Shown: positions 32,535 to 45,312 of the stretch, piece after piece
Layout of the letters: each line of letters opens with the position of its first letter
Numbering within the stretch: the stretch's first letter is position 1
NCBI GenBank assembly: GCA_031002005.1
Contig: JARYHS010009186.1
Span: 106,800,829-106,864,828, forward strand
Source: Vandiemenella viatica
Lineage: Eukaryota; Arthropoda; Insecta; Orthoptera; Morabidae
DNA length: 64,000 nucleotides
Direction of reading: 5' to 3'
Translations under genes and position numbers: made by a program
The notes under the pieces: model-generated
Databases searched by the model: none
Seen by the model: the letters and a program-made list of their open reading frames with translations, nothing else
What the model was told of the DNA's origin: nothing

Positions 32535-33534
32535 NNNNNNNNNNNNNNNNNNNNNNNNNNNNNNNNNNNNNNNNNNNNNNNNNNNNNNNNNNNNNNNNNN
32601 NNNNNNNNNNNNNNNNNNNNNNNNNNNNNNNNNNNNNNNNNNNNNNNNNNNNNNNNNNNNNNNNNNNNNNNNNNNNNNNNNNNNNNNNNNNNNNNNNNNN
32701 NNNNNNNNNNNNNNNNNNNNNNNNNNNNNNNNNNNNNNNNNNNNNNNNNNNNNNNNNNNNNNNNNNNNNNNNNNNNNNNNNNNNNNNNNNNNNNNNNNNN
32801 NNNNNNNNNNNNNNNNNNNNNNNNNNNNNNNNNNNNNNNNNNNNNNNNNNNNNNNNNNNNNNNNNNNNNNNNNNNNNNNNNNNNNNNNNNNNNNNNNNNN
32901 NNNNNNNNNNNNNNNNNNNNNNNNNNNNNNNNNNNNNNNNNNNNNNNNNNNNNNNNNNNNNNNNNNNNNNNNNNNNNNNNNNNNNNNNNNNNNNNNNNNN
33001 NNNNNNNNNNNNNNNNNNNNNNNNNNNNNNNNNNNNNNNNNNNNNNNNNNNNNNNNNNNNNNNNNNNNNNNNNNNNNNNNNNNNNNNNNNNNNNNNNNNN
33101 NNNNNNNNNNNNNNNNNNNNNNNNNNNNNNNNNNNNNNNNNNNNNNNNNNNNNNNNNNNNNNNNNNNNNNNNNNNNNNNNNNNNNNNNNNNNNNNNNNNN
33201 NNNNNNNNNNNNNNNNNNNNNNNNNNNNNNNNNNNNNNNNNNNNNNNNNNNNNNNNNNNNNNNNNNNNNNNNNNNNNNNNNNNNNNNNNNNNNNNNNNNN
33301 NNNNNNNNNNNNNNNNNNNNNNNNNNNNNNNNNNNNNNNNNNNNNNNNNNNNNNNNNNNNNNNNNNNNNNNNNNNNNNNNNNNNNNNNNNNNNNNNNNNN
33401 NNNNNNNNNNNNNNNNNNNNNNNNNNNNNNNNNNNNNNNNNNNNNNNNNNNNNNNNNNNNNNNNNNNNNNNNNNNNNNNNNNNNNNNNNNNNNNNNNNNN
33501 NNNNNNNNNNNNNNNNNNNNNNNNNNNNNNNNNN
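32535..33534. other. Assembly gap, exactly 1,000 Ns
   Basis: A round-number gap. It replaces the 3' half of Gypsy copy 2, which by comparison with copy 1 should need at least about 2.9 kb up to the missing LTR. The real gap is therefore larger than shown. Open frames across the Ns have no meaning. Confidence 0.97.
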
Positions 33535-34617
33535 TGGGTAGACATCTTTCTTTGTGATTTTGTTCAGCCGCCGATAGTCGACACAGAATCGCCACGTACC
33601 ATCCTTCTTCTTTACGAGGACCACCGGAGATGACCAAGGACTCTCCGAAGGTTGAATAATGTCATTATGCAACATCTTCTCCACTTCCTCTCGAATTATT
33701 CGCCTTTCGACTGGTGACAATCGGTACGAGCGCTGGCTAATGGGCGGATGATCCCCAGTATTGATACGATGCTTTATCGTGGGCCGTTTCGTCTGACCTT
33801 TTTTTTGCTGGGGTGTGAATACACCAGAGAATTGGCGTAGTATAGCTAACACCCGGTGGTGTTGTTCCTTGGTCAGGCCGGACCCTATTGGCAGTTCCAT
33901 AGTTGTTTCCTCCAGCGTGTTGTCGGTACTAGTAACAGAGCATGGATCTTCGTTAATGACGTTGAGCTCGCCCTCCTGGACTGGTTCAGCTGTCCCTATG
34001 CACATTCCCTTGGGGATAATTTGTGACTGCTCGTGACAGTTGGTGATCCAAATGTCTCCTCGACCACCGATAATGCTTATGATAGCCGCTGGTATGTAGA
34101 TTTCTTTCGTGAGCCTAATAAACTTTCTACTATCGACAAGCACTTCAAGGTTGCGGTCGTCCGTGTTTTTGACTGGGACTCTTTTCATTGCGAACGGCGG
34201 GATTGTCACGTTGTCAACGGCGAATAACTTCCCAGAAGATTCTGTGTTACGTGTACCCGTCGCAACGACTTCTTCAATTTGCAGCTCAGACGTTCCACAG
34301 TCAATGGACAGCTTGGGATGCCTTAAGGAAGTCCCATCCAAGGATGACATTATGACTACATTCTGTTAAAATGACAAATTCAACTGGCTGGGTCCTGTTG
34401 TTGATGGTTATTCTCGCGACACAAGCTCCAGCTGGCTGGACGTACTTTCCATTTGCGACCTTTAGCACAGTTGCCCCGTATCACGGAACATTGTCTTCTT
34501 TAGTGTGCGACGATAATTGTCCGACAATACGGAGAAAGAAGCTCCTGAATCAACCAGCGCCCGGACAGGTTGGCCGTCGATTATAACGTTGATGAGATTT
34601 CCCGACATCTTAGTGAC
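33535..34617 (-). pseudogene. Gypsy copy 2 pol fragment (protease and N-terminal RT)
   Basis: Same protein as copy 1, up to [19 protein letters not shown], where the gap begins. An extra G near 34306 and a missing C near 34475 break the frame on both sides of the protease. Since copy 1 is clean there, these may be sequencing or gap-filling errors. Confidence 0.85.
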
Positions 34618-34676
34618 TGTCATCCATGGAGGATTTTCATCTGCGGCGGCCTCACCTCCGTAGATGGTCGCCTTGC

Positions 34677-35857
34677 TTAGTTTTCCTGCGTGCGGCGGCT
34701 AGGGGAGCGGCTGGTAGCTCTGTCCGGCGACGATGAACAGCAGCGGCGCGTCGGGGATCGACCTCGTCTAGGGTATGGCGATGGGCTTCTTCCCGTAGGT
34801 CGACCGAACTCGTCAGCGGGTGGCTGCCTGGGGTAGAACTGTTCGGATGGCGGACGTCTTGCGGCAAAATAATCGTCAAATACTCGTCTTCTCTCTCTGC
34901 AGTAGCGTATGACATGTCCAGGGCGCCCGCAGTGGAAACATACTGGCGCGTTGTCTTCTGTCCTCCAGACGTCCGTTCGTCTGCGGGACGTCATAGGTGC
35001 CGGAGGATTTGGTTGTGGCCGTGTCGGCCGGTTCCTAGGCTGCCGTTTGGCAGCTGCAGCATACGTCATATCAGGGCGAGGCCATTCTTCACGTCGAGTG
35101 CGATTGGCTCGGCAGACAGGAGCTATTGTCTGAAATACCTCTTTTTCCGCCACGTCGGCTCCTTCATGACCCACTGGGCTTACATCCATGGCCATGATCT
35201 GATGCTCACTCGGTTCAAGAGTCCCAGCTGCCATGAACTGTTGTAATTCTTCTCTCACAATTTGTCGTATGAGAGACGCAAGTCGTGCTGGTCTTCCACA
35301 ACTGCCATAGGGACTACGTTGGGAAGTCTGTCATACTTCTTTCGCCCAACCCTCCTTTGTTGCATCTCCTCAATCCGCTGGCACCACTTGATGAACTCTT
35401 CCGTCGTAGCGACGTCTTTTATCAGAAGAGCTTGGTACATGTCTTCTGCAATACCTTTCATTAGGTGCGTGATTTTGTCGGCTTCAGTCATATTCGGGTT
35501 GACTACGTTGCATAGGGCCAAAACATCCTGTATGTAAGATTGCGTCGTCTCCCCATGTCGTTGGGCCCGGTTCTTCAGTTGTTCTTCCGCCGAGCGGATT
35601 TGTCGCTGGTGGTCCCCAAACGTTCTCTTAAGTTCCGTCTGGAACATTTCCCAGTTATTCAGTTTTTCTTCGTTGTTCTCGAACCACTGCTGGGCGGTTC
35701 CGTCCAGATAGAAATAAACATTTGCCAAGCACATGGTATGATCCCACCTGTTGTACTTGGCGACTCGGTCGAACCCTTTTAGCCATTTGTTAGGGTCCTG
35801 TCCAGCGTCTCCAGAGAACACCGATGGGTGTCGAATGTGCAGCTGGCTTGCCGCCAT
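34677..35857 (-). pseudogene. Gypsy copy 2 gag, with one frameshift
   Basis: Matches copy 1 gag through the CCHC knuckle CFHCGRPGHVIRYC. A single base is missing near 35280, splitting the frame into 35255-35857 and 34677-35258. Two residue changes are visible (a Glu for Asp and a Thr for Pro). The Met at 35857 corresponds to that at 22601. Confidence 0.85.
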
Positions 35858-36011
35858 GGGTTTCCTAATGACGCGGACTTTCGGAAGGACGTACTGAGTA
35901 TATCCTTTGTAGTCCGGTTCCAGTCCGTGTAGGCGGCGACTTTTACGTTGCCTAATCGGAGCCACGACGATGCAGCTGTTGCACAGGGTACCCGGCGTCT
36001 CCACCAAACTA

Positions 36012-36366
36012 TGTCGCGTTGCAACCGGGGCAGGTGTGAATTCGAAGGTTACTTGTCAATGAACACAGCACTTAAACTGAGAACAGGTTTATTGAGAACT
36101 CAAACATACACGCAGCACTGACTGCCTCTTGGGCAGAATGCTCTTCTATTTATACACAGATAGAACGTACTAGAGATTACAAGAGTAGTTAACAAGTAGA
36201 AGTTACAAGTGACCTTAGGAAACATGTAGAATCTTCTGGAAATAATAAACAGAATTAAATAATTTTTGTCAGTGGGCGGGATTGAACCGGCGACCTTCGG
36301 TACCGCAATTCGTGACGCTACCCGCTGCGCCATGCTGGCAGACGGTACACTGGCGTTCATGCGGCA
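36012..36366 (-). repeat. 5' LTR of Gypsy copy 2
   Basis: 355 bases, reads the same as both LTRs of copy 1, including the tRNA-like module (36269-36338). Confidence 0.94.
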
Positions 36367-36370
36367 TTAT

Positions 36371-37153
36371 TATTACTATGAATGTCAATATGCCTAAATA
36401 CCTGCTTTATGCTATTTGAGGTAAAGTATTTATCAACTCCATTTATAACCTTCATCCATTCTGTGATTCCCTTCTCAAAAAATTTCCATTTTATTATGCC
36501 TAAAAACAAGAGTTAGTCCATGCTCATGGCCTTCTCTTTCCTTTTACATTCATCCCTCAATTCTTCACCCAATACCCATCAGTGACTCTTTGCCAATGTA
36601 TAGTTTATACGTACCCACCATTTTCTTCATCTATCAATTTCCTAATAACTCCCAACCCTGCTCTTTTATCATATTAGCTTCTGAGTTTGGTAATTAAAAC
36701 AGATAAAGATTTCATCTGTCATTCCCAACTCCTCCCACTACAGTACTTGACACCTTTAATTTGGATTCCATATCATCCCACCATGCTCAAGCAAATCCAT
36801 GACCAAGATTGCAAAGGCTATTTTCTATACTTCCTTGATACATCCCCTTATTACCCTCTTCAAATGAGCCAAAACTTTGTAAACCATCCCTGTTAATTTC
36901 GTAATGTGATCTGCACAACTGAGCACATTATAAAACTCGCCATTGCCCTTAATTTTGTTGTCTTGGTTTTTTAATTTAAAAGTGGTTATAAGATTAACTC
37001 AGTGCACCTACACATGATTTAATCTCATCATTTTCTGTCAAGAAAGTTGTTAATGCAGTAAGAAATTCAATGGGATTTCTACTCTCAGAAATGACTCAAA
37101 CAACTAATACAGAAGATTTGCAGTCACAATAAGAAAAGCACCATCCAGCATCA
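36371..37153. other. Intronic stretch without a recognised feature
   Basis: AT-rich. The open frame at 36687-36896 has no recognisable domain. Confidence 0.4.
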
Positions 37154-38490
37154 TACGAGGCGCGTCCAGAAAGTAAGTTCCGTTTCAATTTATCTCCGCT
37201 GCAGTGCTGCGATTGCAGTTCCGCACATGCGCTGTAGACGATGTGTATCAAGGGGAAGAACGTGCGCCATTTGGAGATCGCTGTCAGTTACGTACGCTTT
37301 GTTGTGCTTGTTTGAAATGTTGGCGTTGATTGAAAATCCCGCCGCCTGTGAAATCAGGTCTGTGATTCGGTTTCTGAATGCGAGGAAAGTGAAACCAAGT
37401 GAAATTTATCGGCAAATTTGTGATGTTTACGGACCAAATGCGATGAGTGATTCGATGGTGAGAAGATGGGTCCGACAGTTCAATGGCGGGCGTAGTGAAG
37501 TGCACGATGAAGAACGAAGTGGGCGTCCACCTTTGGTTACAGAAGAACTGGTTCACGCGATTGATGACAAGATCCAGGAAAACCGTAGGTTTGCTATTAG
37601 TGCTCTCGCTATGGACTTCCCCCAAATTTCACGATCACTGATGCATGAAATTGTTACCAAACAACTGAAATTCCGTAAACTTTGCTCACGTTGGGTACCA
37701 AAGATTCTCACTGAGCAACACAAAACACAACGGATGGGTAGTGCACTTGAGTTTTTGACCCGTTATGCTGAAAGCGGCAAAGAATTTCTGAGACGGATAG
37801 GCACAGGAGGTGAAATGTGGGTTTCTTACGACACCCCTGAGAGTAAGCGGCAATCAATGGAATGGAGGCACACTTCATCCCCACCAAAGGTTAAACCGAA
37901 GCAAATCATGACACCTCGGAAAATGATGTGAACAGTGTTCTGGGACTGGAAAGGCATCCTACTCATTGACTTCTTACCGCGTGGTCAAACAATCAAAGCA
38001 GATGCTTATTGCGAGACACTTCGGAAATTGCGACGTGCAATTCAGAATAAACGCTGGGGACTGCTGTCAAAAGGTTTTGTTTTGCTTCACGACAACGCAC
38101 GACCACACACTGCAAATGTGACGAAAAACCTCGTACAGGGATTTGGCTGGGACGTGTTTGACCATCCTCCGTACAGCCCTGACCTCGCCCCTAGCAACTT
38201 TCATCTGTTCTTACATCTCAAGTCTTTCCTTGGCGGTCATCACTTCACCAATGACGACGAGCTGAAAGAAACTGTTTCCAACTGGTTGATGACACAGGCG
38301 GCAGATTTCTATGAAGAAGGTATACAAAACCTGGTGCCACGCTATGACAAATGCCTGCAAAATTTTGGCAGTTATGTGGAAAAGTAGTTTAAGAGTTGTA
38401 GAATTTTGTGCAGTAAAAATTTCTTCTGTATCTGTGTACAATTTCATTTTTTATTACCAAACGGAACTTACTTTCTGGACGCGCCTCGTA
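37154..38490 (+). mobile_element. mariner transposon, almost intact, TA-flanked
   Basis: The element proper is 37156-38488. Terminal repeats start CGAGGCGCGTCCAGAAAGTA and are perfect inverted copies for 30 bases. Each end abuts TA (37154-37155, 38489-38490). At 1,333 bases it is full length. The single long transposase frame is broken only by one stop codon. Confidence 0.93.
37317..38387 (+). pseudogene. mariner transposase with one stop and a lost catalytic Asp
   Basis: The chosen start is Met at 37317 (MLALIENPAACEIRSVIRF), since the open frame before it has no family likeness. Order: helix-turn-helix with SEIYRQICDVYGPNAMSDS and VRRWVRQFNGGR, linker with ERSGRPP, then the catalytic domain. 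The first Asp is changed: FLRRIGTGGEMWVSYDTPES has Gly where the family has Asp. The second (VLLHDNARPHTANV) and third (YSPDLAPSNFHLF) Asp are intact, spaced as D,D34D. An in-frame TGA lies at 37929-37931, and the frame resumes at once with TVFWDWKGI. So it is inactive for two independent reasons, yet otherwise well preserved, implying recent activity. Confidence 0.92.
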
Positions 38491-39964
38491 TAATCATTAG
38501 TATAAAGCAATGGTAAATCATCCTTTTTGTAACAATATTATCTATCTCGTAATCACGTTTTTATTTATTTGTCCACTTTTTGACATCACACAAAAATGAA
38601 ACATACAATATATTACTTATGTACATTGATTGAAACCCTATTAAAATCAAATCACTAATTTTTGCATGAATCATATTTGGTGGGTAAAATGGATACTGAT
38701 TTGTGGACACTTTTATATTGATTTTCTAAGCTTTTTGGCATCACATCAGAATGGAACATACTTTATTTAACTCCATAACTACAGGATATGCATCATTTAA
38801 AATTCTGTCAAAATCTGACAAATAGTTTTTGTATGAATCCCATTCATCAAAACATAAAGATATACACTTTTTAAAAAAAATAAAATAATAATATAAAAGT
38901 AAAATAAAACTCCTTAGCTGTAGGTTTATTTATTGTGTCTCAAACTCATTGTTTTAAAATATCTTAAATGCACAGACTTACTTGTGATTTAAGCCAAAGC
39001 AACAAGGCTGCATTATGTCTCTTCTCTCCCTTGTATGTCTTCATTTTCCTACATCTGTCAACAGAAATTACCTTAAACTAAACTATCCCTAAACTATGAA
39101 CTTTATCTATCCCTTCTCTTTCAACTTTCTAAAGCTATCTATTGAAAATAAAAATTGGTTTCATTTCTTAAGATTGCCAGTCTCTTGCTCAGTAATTATT
39201 TATTTGATAGCTAAAACTTTAATCCATCATGGGATAATGCTATTCAGATAGCCAATTGGAAAGTTTCTTCTTCATTTTTGCTGTCCACACATATCCTTTG
39301 AATATCCCTCTGCTTTCAGGAATTCATTACCTCCTTTCACCAAAACCATGCTATCAGGCCACCATTCAACATTTTTCAGATAAAATCATGAAATTTTCAA
39401 AATCCTTAGAAACACTCACATTCAAATGTCTCATATATGCAATATTTTAACTATTATAACCTTTCGATATTCTATTTTCTCTGAAAATACATGTATGTTC
39501 CCTAATAATTGCCTTGTCACATGATACCCATGGGAATACTTTCTTCCAAGTGCAACAGTGAATTTATTTGTCTAATGTTTGTTATTTGTTAGTAAATATA
39601 CAAGGACTAATATTGCCCAAAAAACTTCAATATTTAAATAGAAACTTATTTAATATTTAAATGAAAAGTGAACAGGTTGATATGATCCCTGGACAAGCAG
39701 TATTTATAGTGTAACAGTTTGGATACGTAAAACCATGATTTACAGTGTATTTTCATCTACTGTGTAGTATGACATCATGTGTGCCATGTTTGTAACACCA
39801 TTACTTTATGCATCACAATCTAGTCCTGGTGGTATTGTACCACAAGTTGCATTTATATCTTTTATTTCCATTTATGGAGATTTTTATAGCTATTACAAGT
39901 CTCAGTAATTTTCTTATAAAATTGGTAACAATGGAAGGAAAGAACTGCCATGAGGCAATATTTA
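38491..39964. other. Intronic stretch without a recognised feature
   Basis: AT-rich, no domain, repeat or exon recognised. Confidence 0.4.
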
Positions 39965-40085
39965 TATGGAAAGGACAGATAAAACACACTCAACACTCAC
40001 CAAAGTTGAAGGGCGGAGGGCAGCAACAACACAAAACAAGACACAAACACAGAAAATACAATATTTTGGTTTAAACCCTTTGTCA
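39965..40085 (-). repeat. Member of the dispersed repeat family, inverted
   Basis: On the minus strand: GGTTTAAACCAAAATATTGT, CTGTGTTTGTGT, TTGTTGCTGCCCTCC and CCTTCAACTTTGGTGAGTG. It is the most complete copy in the window and ends about 100 bases before exon C. Confidence 0.6.
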
Positions 40086-40091
40086 AGTTAA

Positions 40092-40765
<674 letters not shown>

Positions 40766-40922
40766 ATGTTTTCTTGGTTCTCTGGATGGAGCTGCATCAA
40801 TTTGTGGAAACCTAATGTATCATCTATTTTGATGTGGCTTTCTACTGAGGACACACCAAGATGGCTTAAACTTCAGGTTTCCAAAAATTGATGCAGCTTC
40901 ATCCAGAGAATAAAGAAAACAT
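40766..40922. repeat. Small hairpin MITE (157 bp)
   Basis: Arms 40766-40812 and 40876-40922 are inverted copies over about 47 bases, both containing GCTGCATCAATTT and GGAAACCT. A 63-base loop separates them. Flanking duplication is not evident. Confidence 0.7.
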
Positions 40923-41860
40923 TGATAACTGCAGAAGTCTATGCAATTATGTGGGTGCATATGTATCATTGGGTGGAGTAAGGAGAGTGATAGCATTATT
41001 TTTAAACTGATTACTGTTGAACATCTATAGTGAGATCTTCAGTGATTTTAACTTAGTAAAAATATAGACTTTTAGAGGCACATGTGTAAGAATTCTTTGG
41101 GGAAGGATTTAAATATTTATCTTGTGGAAAATAGATAGCAATATTACATGATCAGAAACAATGGAAGTATTACTTCATGTTAACTAGTCTAGTTTATCAA
41201 AAAAACAAAGCCTGGTGGATGAGCAGTAGTGCCTGTGCCTGGCCTTTGGTAGGATACTGCATGATGTTATTCAGAAGATGCAATGAGATTTTAAATACAT
41301 GAAAATTGCAGGTTAATCTGGTTGCTTAGTTTTTTTAAAAAAAACTTTCTCAATTATGATGAGAAAGCATATGAAACATTTAACAAAACTTTTATTGCAG
41401 TAACATATTTAAAATGAGTATAAAATATTTTCACAAAGGTTTCCAATGCATCTTATATAGCAAAAGTAATGTAGATTCCAGCAAATGTTATTATGAGTGA
41501 CTCTGCTCAAGGCTGGTAGTGTAAAATTTTATAACTACATAGAAAATTCATGACAAAGGACACTGCTGCCCACTTTTGGATGGCAAACTGTGGATCAAAC
41601 AATCAGCAACCATTAAAAACATTTAAAACTTATTTAAAACTGATTGGTATCGATTTTAAATAATGTTAAATAAAAATAGAAAGAATTTATAAGATTCTAA
41701 CATTGCACTGGACAAAGTAAACATTTTTCAAAGCATCAAAAACACATTCACATTCAGAAACTGACACCACCCAATTCATTAGCATCCTTTAATTAAAATG
41801 CCAGGTTTGCAATCAATGCAGTACACTTACAAAGTCTGTTAGAATCATTCAGAATAAATA
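40923..41860. other. Intronic stretch without a recognised feature
   Basis: AT-rich. The last part, just before the LINE, may be its eroded 5' side. Confidence 0.4.
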
Positions 41861-42478
41861 ATAATGTACAACACAAAATACTACACATTAATGAAACAAT
41901 GTATGAGAGAAGTGAGGGAGTTGGGTTACAAAACTTTGGCCAGACTATTGCTCGAATATGGTAGTGTAGTATGGGACCCTCATTTTATGTATCAAATACA
42001 GGAGTTGGAGAGGGTGCAAAAAAGGGCTGCTAGATTTGTTTCTGGAAATTATCGCAGAATGCAATCAGTGACGGATATGATAGAGGAGCTGAAATGGGAT
42101 TCATTGCAAGACAGGAGGAGGATGAGGAGGGTCATGGGAGTGTACAGGGCATATACTGGCGATGAGGCATGGAAAGATATTGGAGTAGGTATGAAAAGTA
42201 GTTCATGGAAGGGAAAAGATGGCCATGACCACAAGCTGGCACTCGATTTCAGGCACAAGGATATGGGAAGATTCTCTTTTTTAGGTAAGGGTGTCAGGGA
42301 TTGGAATGAGTTACCCAGAGAAATGATGAATAATTTACCAAAAAAATTGAAAGAATTTAAAGATAAAATTTGTAGAGGGCAAATGTAGGTGGGTGCAGGA
42401 TAGGGGGAAGATGGGGGTGTAGGGAAATTGCCACGGGAGCCTGTGCTCCATTGCAATTAAATTAAATTAAATTAAATT
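41861..42478 (+). mobile_element. LINE 3' fragment with AATTA-repeat tail
   Basis: Holds the C-terminal region of a CR1-like RT and a short 3' UTR, ending in a tail of AATTA units (42456-42478). The 5' part is missing. It is the better of two copies (the other at about 15800-16306). Confidence 0.8.
41864..42388 (+). pseudogene. LINE ORF2 C-terminal fragment
   Basis: 174 codons open without a stop: GYKTLARLLLEYGSVVWDPH, ELERVQKRAARFVSGNY, SVTDMIEELKWDSLQDRR, and the ending GVRDWNELPREMMN. This is the region downstream of the RT fingers and palm in CR1/Jockey LINEs. It has no YADD box, so no activity. The initial Met is only the first in the open frame. Since the frame is still clean, the insertion is fairly young. 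Confidence 0.8.
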
Positions 42479-45312
42479 TTACATAATTACAATAAATTGA
42501 CTATTTTCTTTATTCTGCACAAATTAATTATTTAAATGGAGGGAAATGAATTAGAATTAAATGTCACAACAGATTCAAATCACCATCTGGGCATCGATTT
42601 CATGGTTTCCTGGATGCTGATTTTTTCCCCCAAATTCCATGTCCTAATTCTTTTCCATTCCTTATCCCTAATCCTGTCTCACCTTGGTGATGTGTAAAAC
42701 CCTAAGATGGGTGTAAAGCTTCAAATCTGTTTAACAATGGTGGCAAAAATTTAAATGAGTAACACAGGCGGATTATGTTTCTGTTTCTTATACATGAACA
42801 GGAACAAGGAAGAGTTGTAATATAATTGGAGGGGAAATCAGGTTTCAAGAATAATGGATTAAAATTAAAGTAAAATAAGCTTTCCCCACACTGGGACTGT
42901 TTTTTTTTTTTTTGGTGAATGACAAATCTAGTTCTTTCGCAGACCACAGCAGGGAGCAAACTTGATTCAGCTAACTGCATTCTTATATGTGTTGTTGAAA
43001 CAAATCAGATTGTTCGCCATTTAGATAGGCAAATGTGTTGAACATATTGACTTATCTTATAATAAGTAATATCACTCCATATCAAAATCTTCATGTTGGT
43101 ATGTTTTCCTTTTGTAAATATTAACAAAAAATTCACACCATCAAGCAAACAGACGAATGAAAAATTTGCAGCTTTAAGCAAACAACAGAAGAAAACACAC
43201 GAACAGTTGTTCGCCTTTGGAGATGGCCCAATAACAAATAAAAATGCATATAAAGATACAGTTTAGATCCTTTGATGAAGAGCAGTTCAACTCTCAAAAG
43301 TCAAGGTATGCAAAGAATAAAGAGAAAAGGAATCTGAAATAATTGGAAAATATTGCTTTTGATATTTTCGAGTCATAATAATAATAATTGATAAAATTGC
43401 GATGGAGCGCAAGTTCCAGTGGCAATCTCCCTGCACACCCGCCTTTCTCCTTTCCTCTTCATTGGACCCGATGATGGCGGCAGTGCAAGCCGCTGAAAGC
43501 TTGTCCTTTGAAAATATCATCCGACGGCAAACCTGTGAAGAATTTGTGACAAATATATGCCGGGAAAGCCTTATTTCTCATAAGGTGCAATGTCACATCC
43601 TGCTATCTTTATCACATCCCCTCCAGTCCATTTATGCTTTTTTGCTTAATGATATCTTCGTATTTAATTTCAAATTTTCTAATCTTCTCACTTCCAACTG
43701 TGTGGATAGGCTTGTTTTCTGATATAACCTATATTGTATCCTTCCTATCCATTGACATGCAATGAACTCTGAATTAAGAACACCTTCAATACTATTAATG
43801 TCACAAAATAATAACAAAGCAGAAACATTTCCTTGTTTTGCTCACAACATATAAAATTATTAGATGTAATTATTTTAAATCTTAGTTGTTTTGTTTTAGT
43901 ATTAGTTGTTTGTTTAGTATTGTTATCAGGATATGGTCACTATTTGATGCAGATTTTGGATTTCTGGGAAATATCTTTATATGAAGACAGACCTGTTAAC
44001 AAATACAGTCTGCCACTGACTACTTTGACAGCCACTGAGGTATTTATTTTCCAGTGGGGGAAAATATCTTATTCACCTACTTGATGACATATGAAGAATA
44101 ATAACATACAGGCTGGGGAAGAAGTTTATTTTTTTCAGAGTCCCTTATTTGGTTTGGATCGCTCAAAAATATAATTTTGCAATATGTTAAATACAATATT
44201 GGTTTAGGGTCAGCAAAATGTATTATTTTTACAGATTTGAGGTCTAAAACTTATCCTGTTGCTATTCCAGAGGCCTATAACAGACGAATAAATAGCTGAA
44301 TGGGAAAAAGACTGGCAATAGAGCAATTACTATAGGGCTCTGCTTTCTTTTCCTCTAAAAACATGTGCACAACTTTTCAGATGACTCCATAAAGATTCAA
44401 GGAAAAAAATGAGGCACATGGAACAGAAGATATGTGCATCTGCAGTAAACTCTATAATATGAATTAAACGAATTTTCTGTTGACCATTCAAAAGTGTGTG
44501 AGGAGGCAGGGAGGGGGGGGGGGGAGGGGGCAAAAGCAAAGTAGAGAGGGGAAGAAATCACAAGCTAAGAAAATACTAATATTGGACGTACAATATAAAT
44601 AGATGTCACCAGGGAGATCATATAAATAATATGAAAAAATTACTACAAGAGAAAAAACATTATTAATAATACTTTATAATATGCATCAAAATAGTAATTA
44701 AAAAAAGTAATATACTGTATGTTCAAAAACATCCTACTTTGCCTGTAAAAATGAAATGAAGCATTCTGAGGACTGGAACCTTATTTTTCTCTGAAGCTGT
44801 CATTTTGTAATTGCGCACACTTTTCCCAATGACCTATCCTTGTTGAAAACACTTTTTGATTAAATTTTTGCAATGGATTACAATGGAGACATGATGTTCC
44901 AAATAATATCTTTTTATTAATCAAATTGGGTAGTCCCTTTGGAACTGCACACACTTCTCCAAATGACCTCTCCATTTTAAAAAGCGCCTCTTGACTGGTT
45001 TATGTTCCAAAAAATGTCTTCTCATTTCAGGTTTCAAGATTTTAGGTAAAAGCTTTATATTACGACCCTAGGTCTTTTCCAGCAGAATTTTCAGCTTGGA
45101 GACTAGTGGCACTTACAAAAAGTCATTTCAGGAAAGTAGAGAGCCTAACAAATTATAACAATGCTGTATTTGTCCAAGAAAGTTTGAATCAGATGTGAGA
45201 AATGATCTGCTAGTGCTTTATCCTCATACATGTGACTTGTTGACCATAGGTGGTGTTACAAACTCAATTACATGTTTCTATTTTCTTAGAAAACAAATTT
45301 GATGGAACTACG
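42479..45312. other. Intronic stretch, no coding feature, weak repeats
   Basis: Mostly AT-rich. A weak direct repeat is seen at about 44810-44850 and 44942-44985 (both with GCACACACTT-like and CAATGACCT/AAATGACCT steps, about 130 bases apart). A G-run lies at 44511-44529. No exon seen. Confidence 0.4.

Larger units (their letters stand above)
33535..36366 (-). mobile_element. Gypsy/Ty3 element copy 2, cut by the gap
   Basis: Collinear with 20278-23111 of copy 1 at an offset of 13,255-13,257 bases. It contains part of the RT, the protease, gag and the 5' LTR. Differences from copy 1 include single-base indels (near 34306, 34475, 35280, 35968) and at least two substitutions in gag. It ends at TTAT (36367-36370). 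Everything 3' of the early RT is in the gap. Confidence 0.93.

Noticed and set aside
32458..34350. Very long open frames across the gap on both strands
   Set aside because: They are open only because the Ns have no stops.
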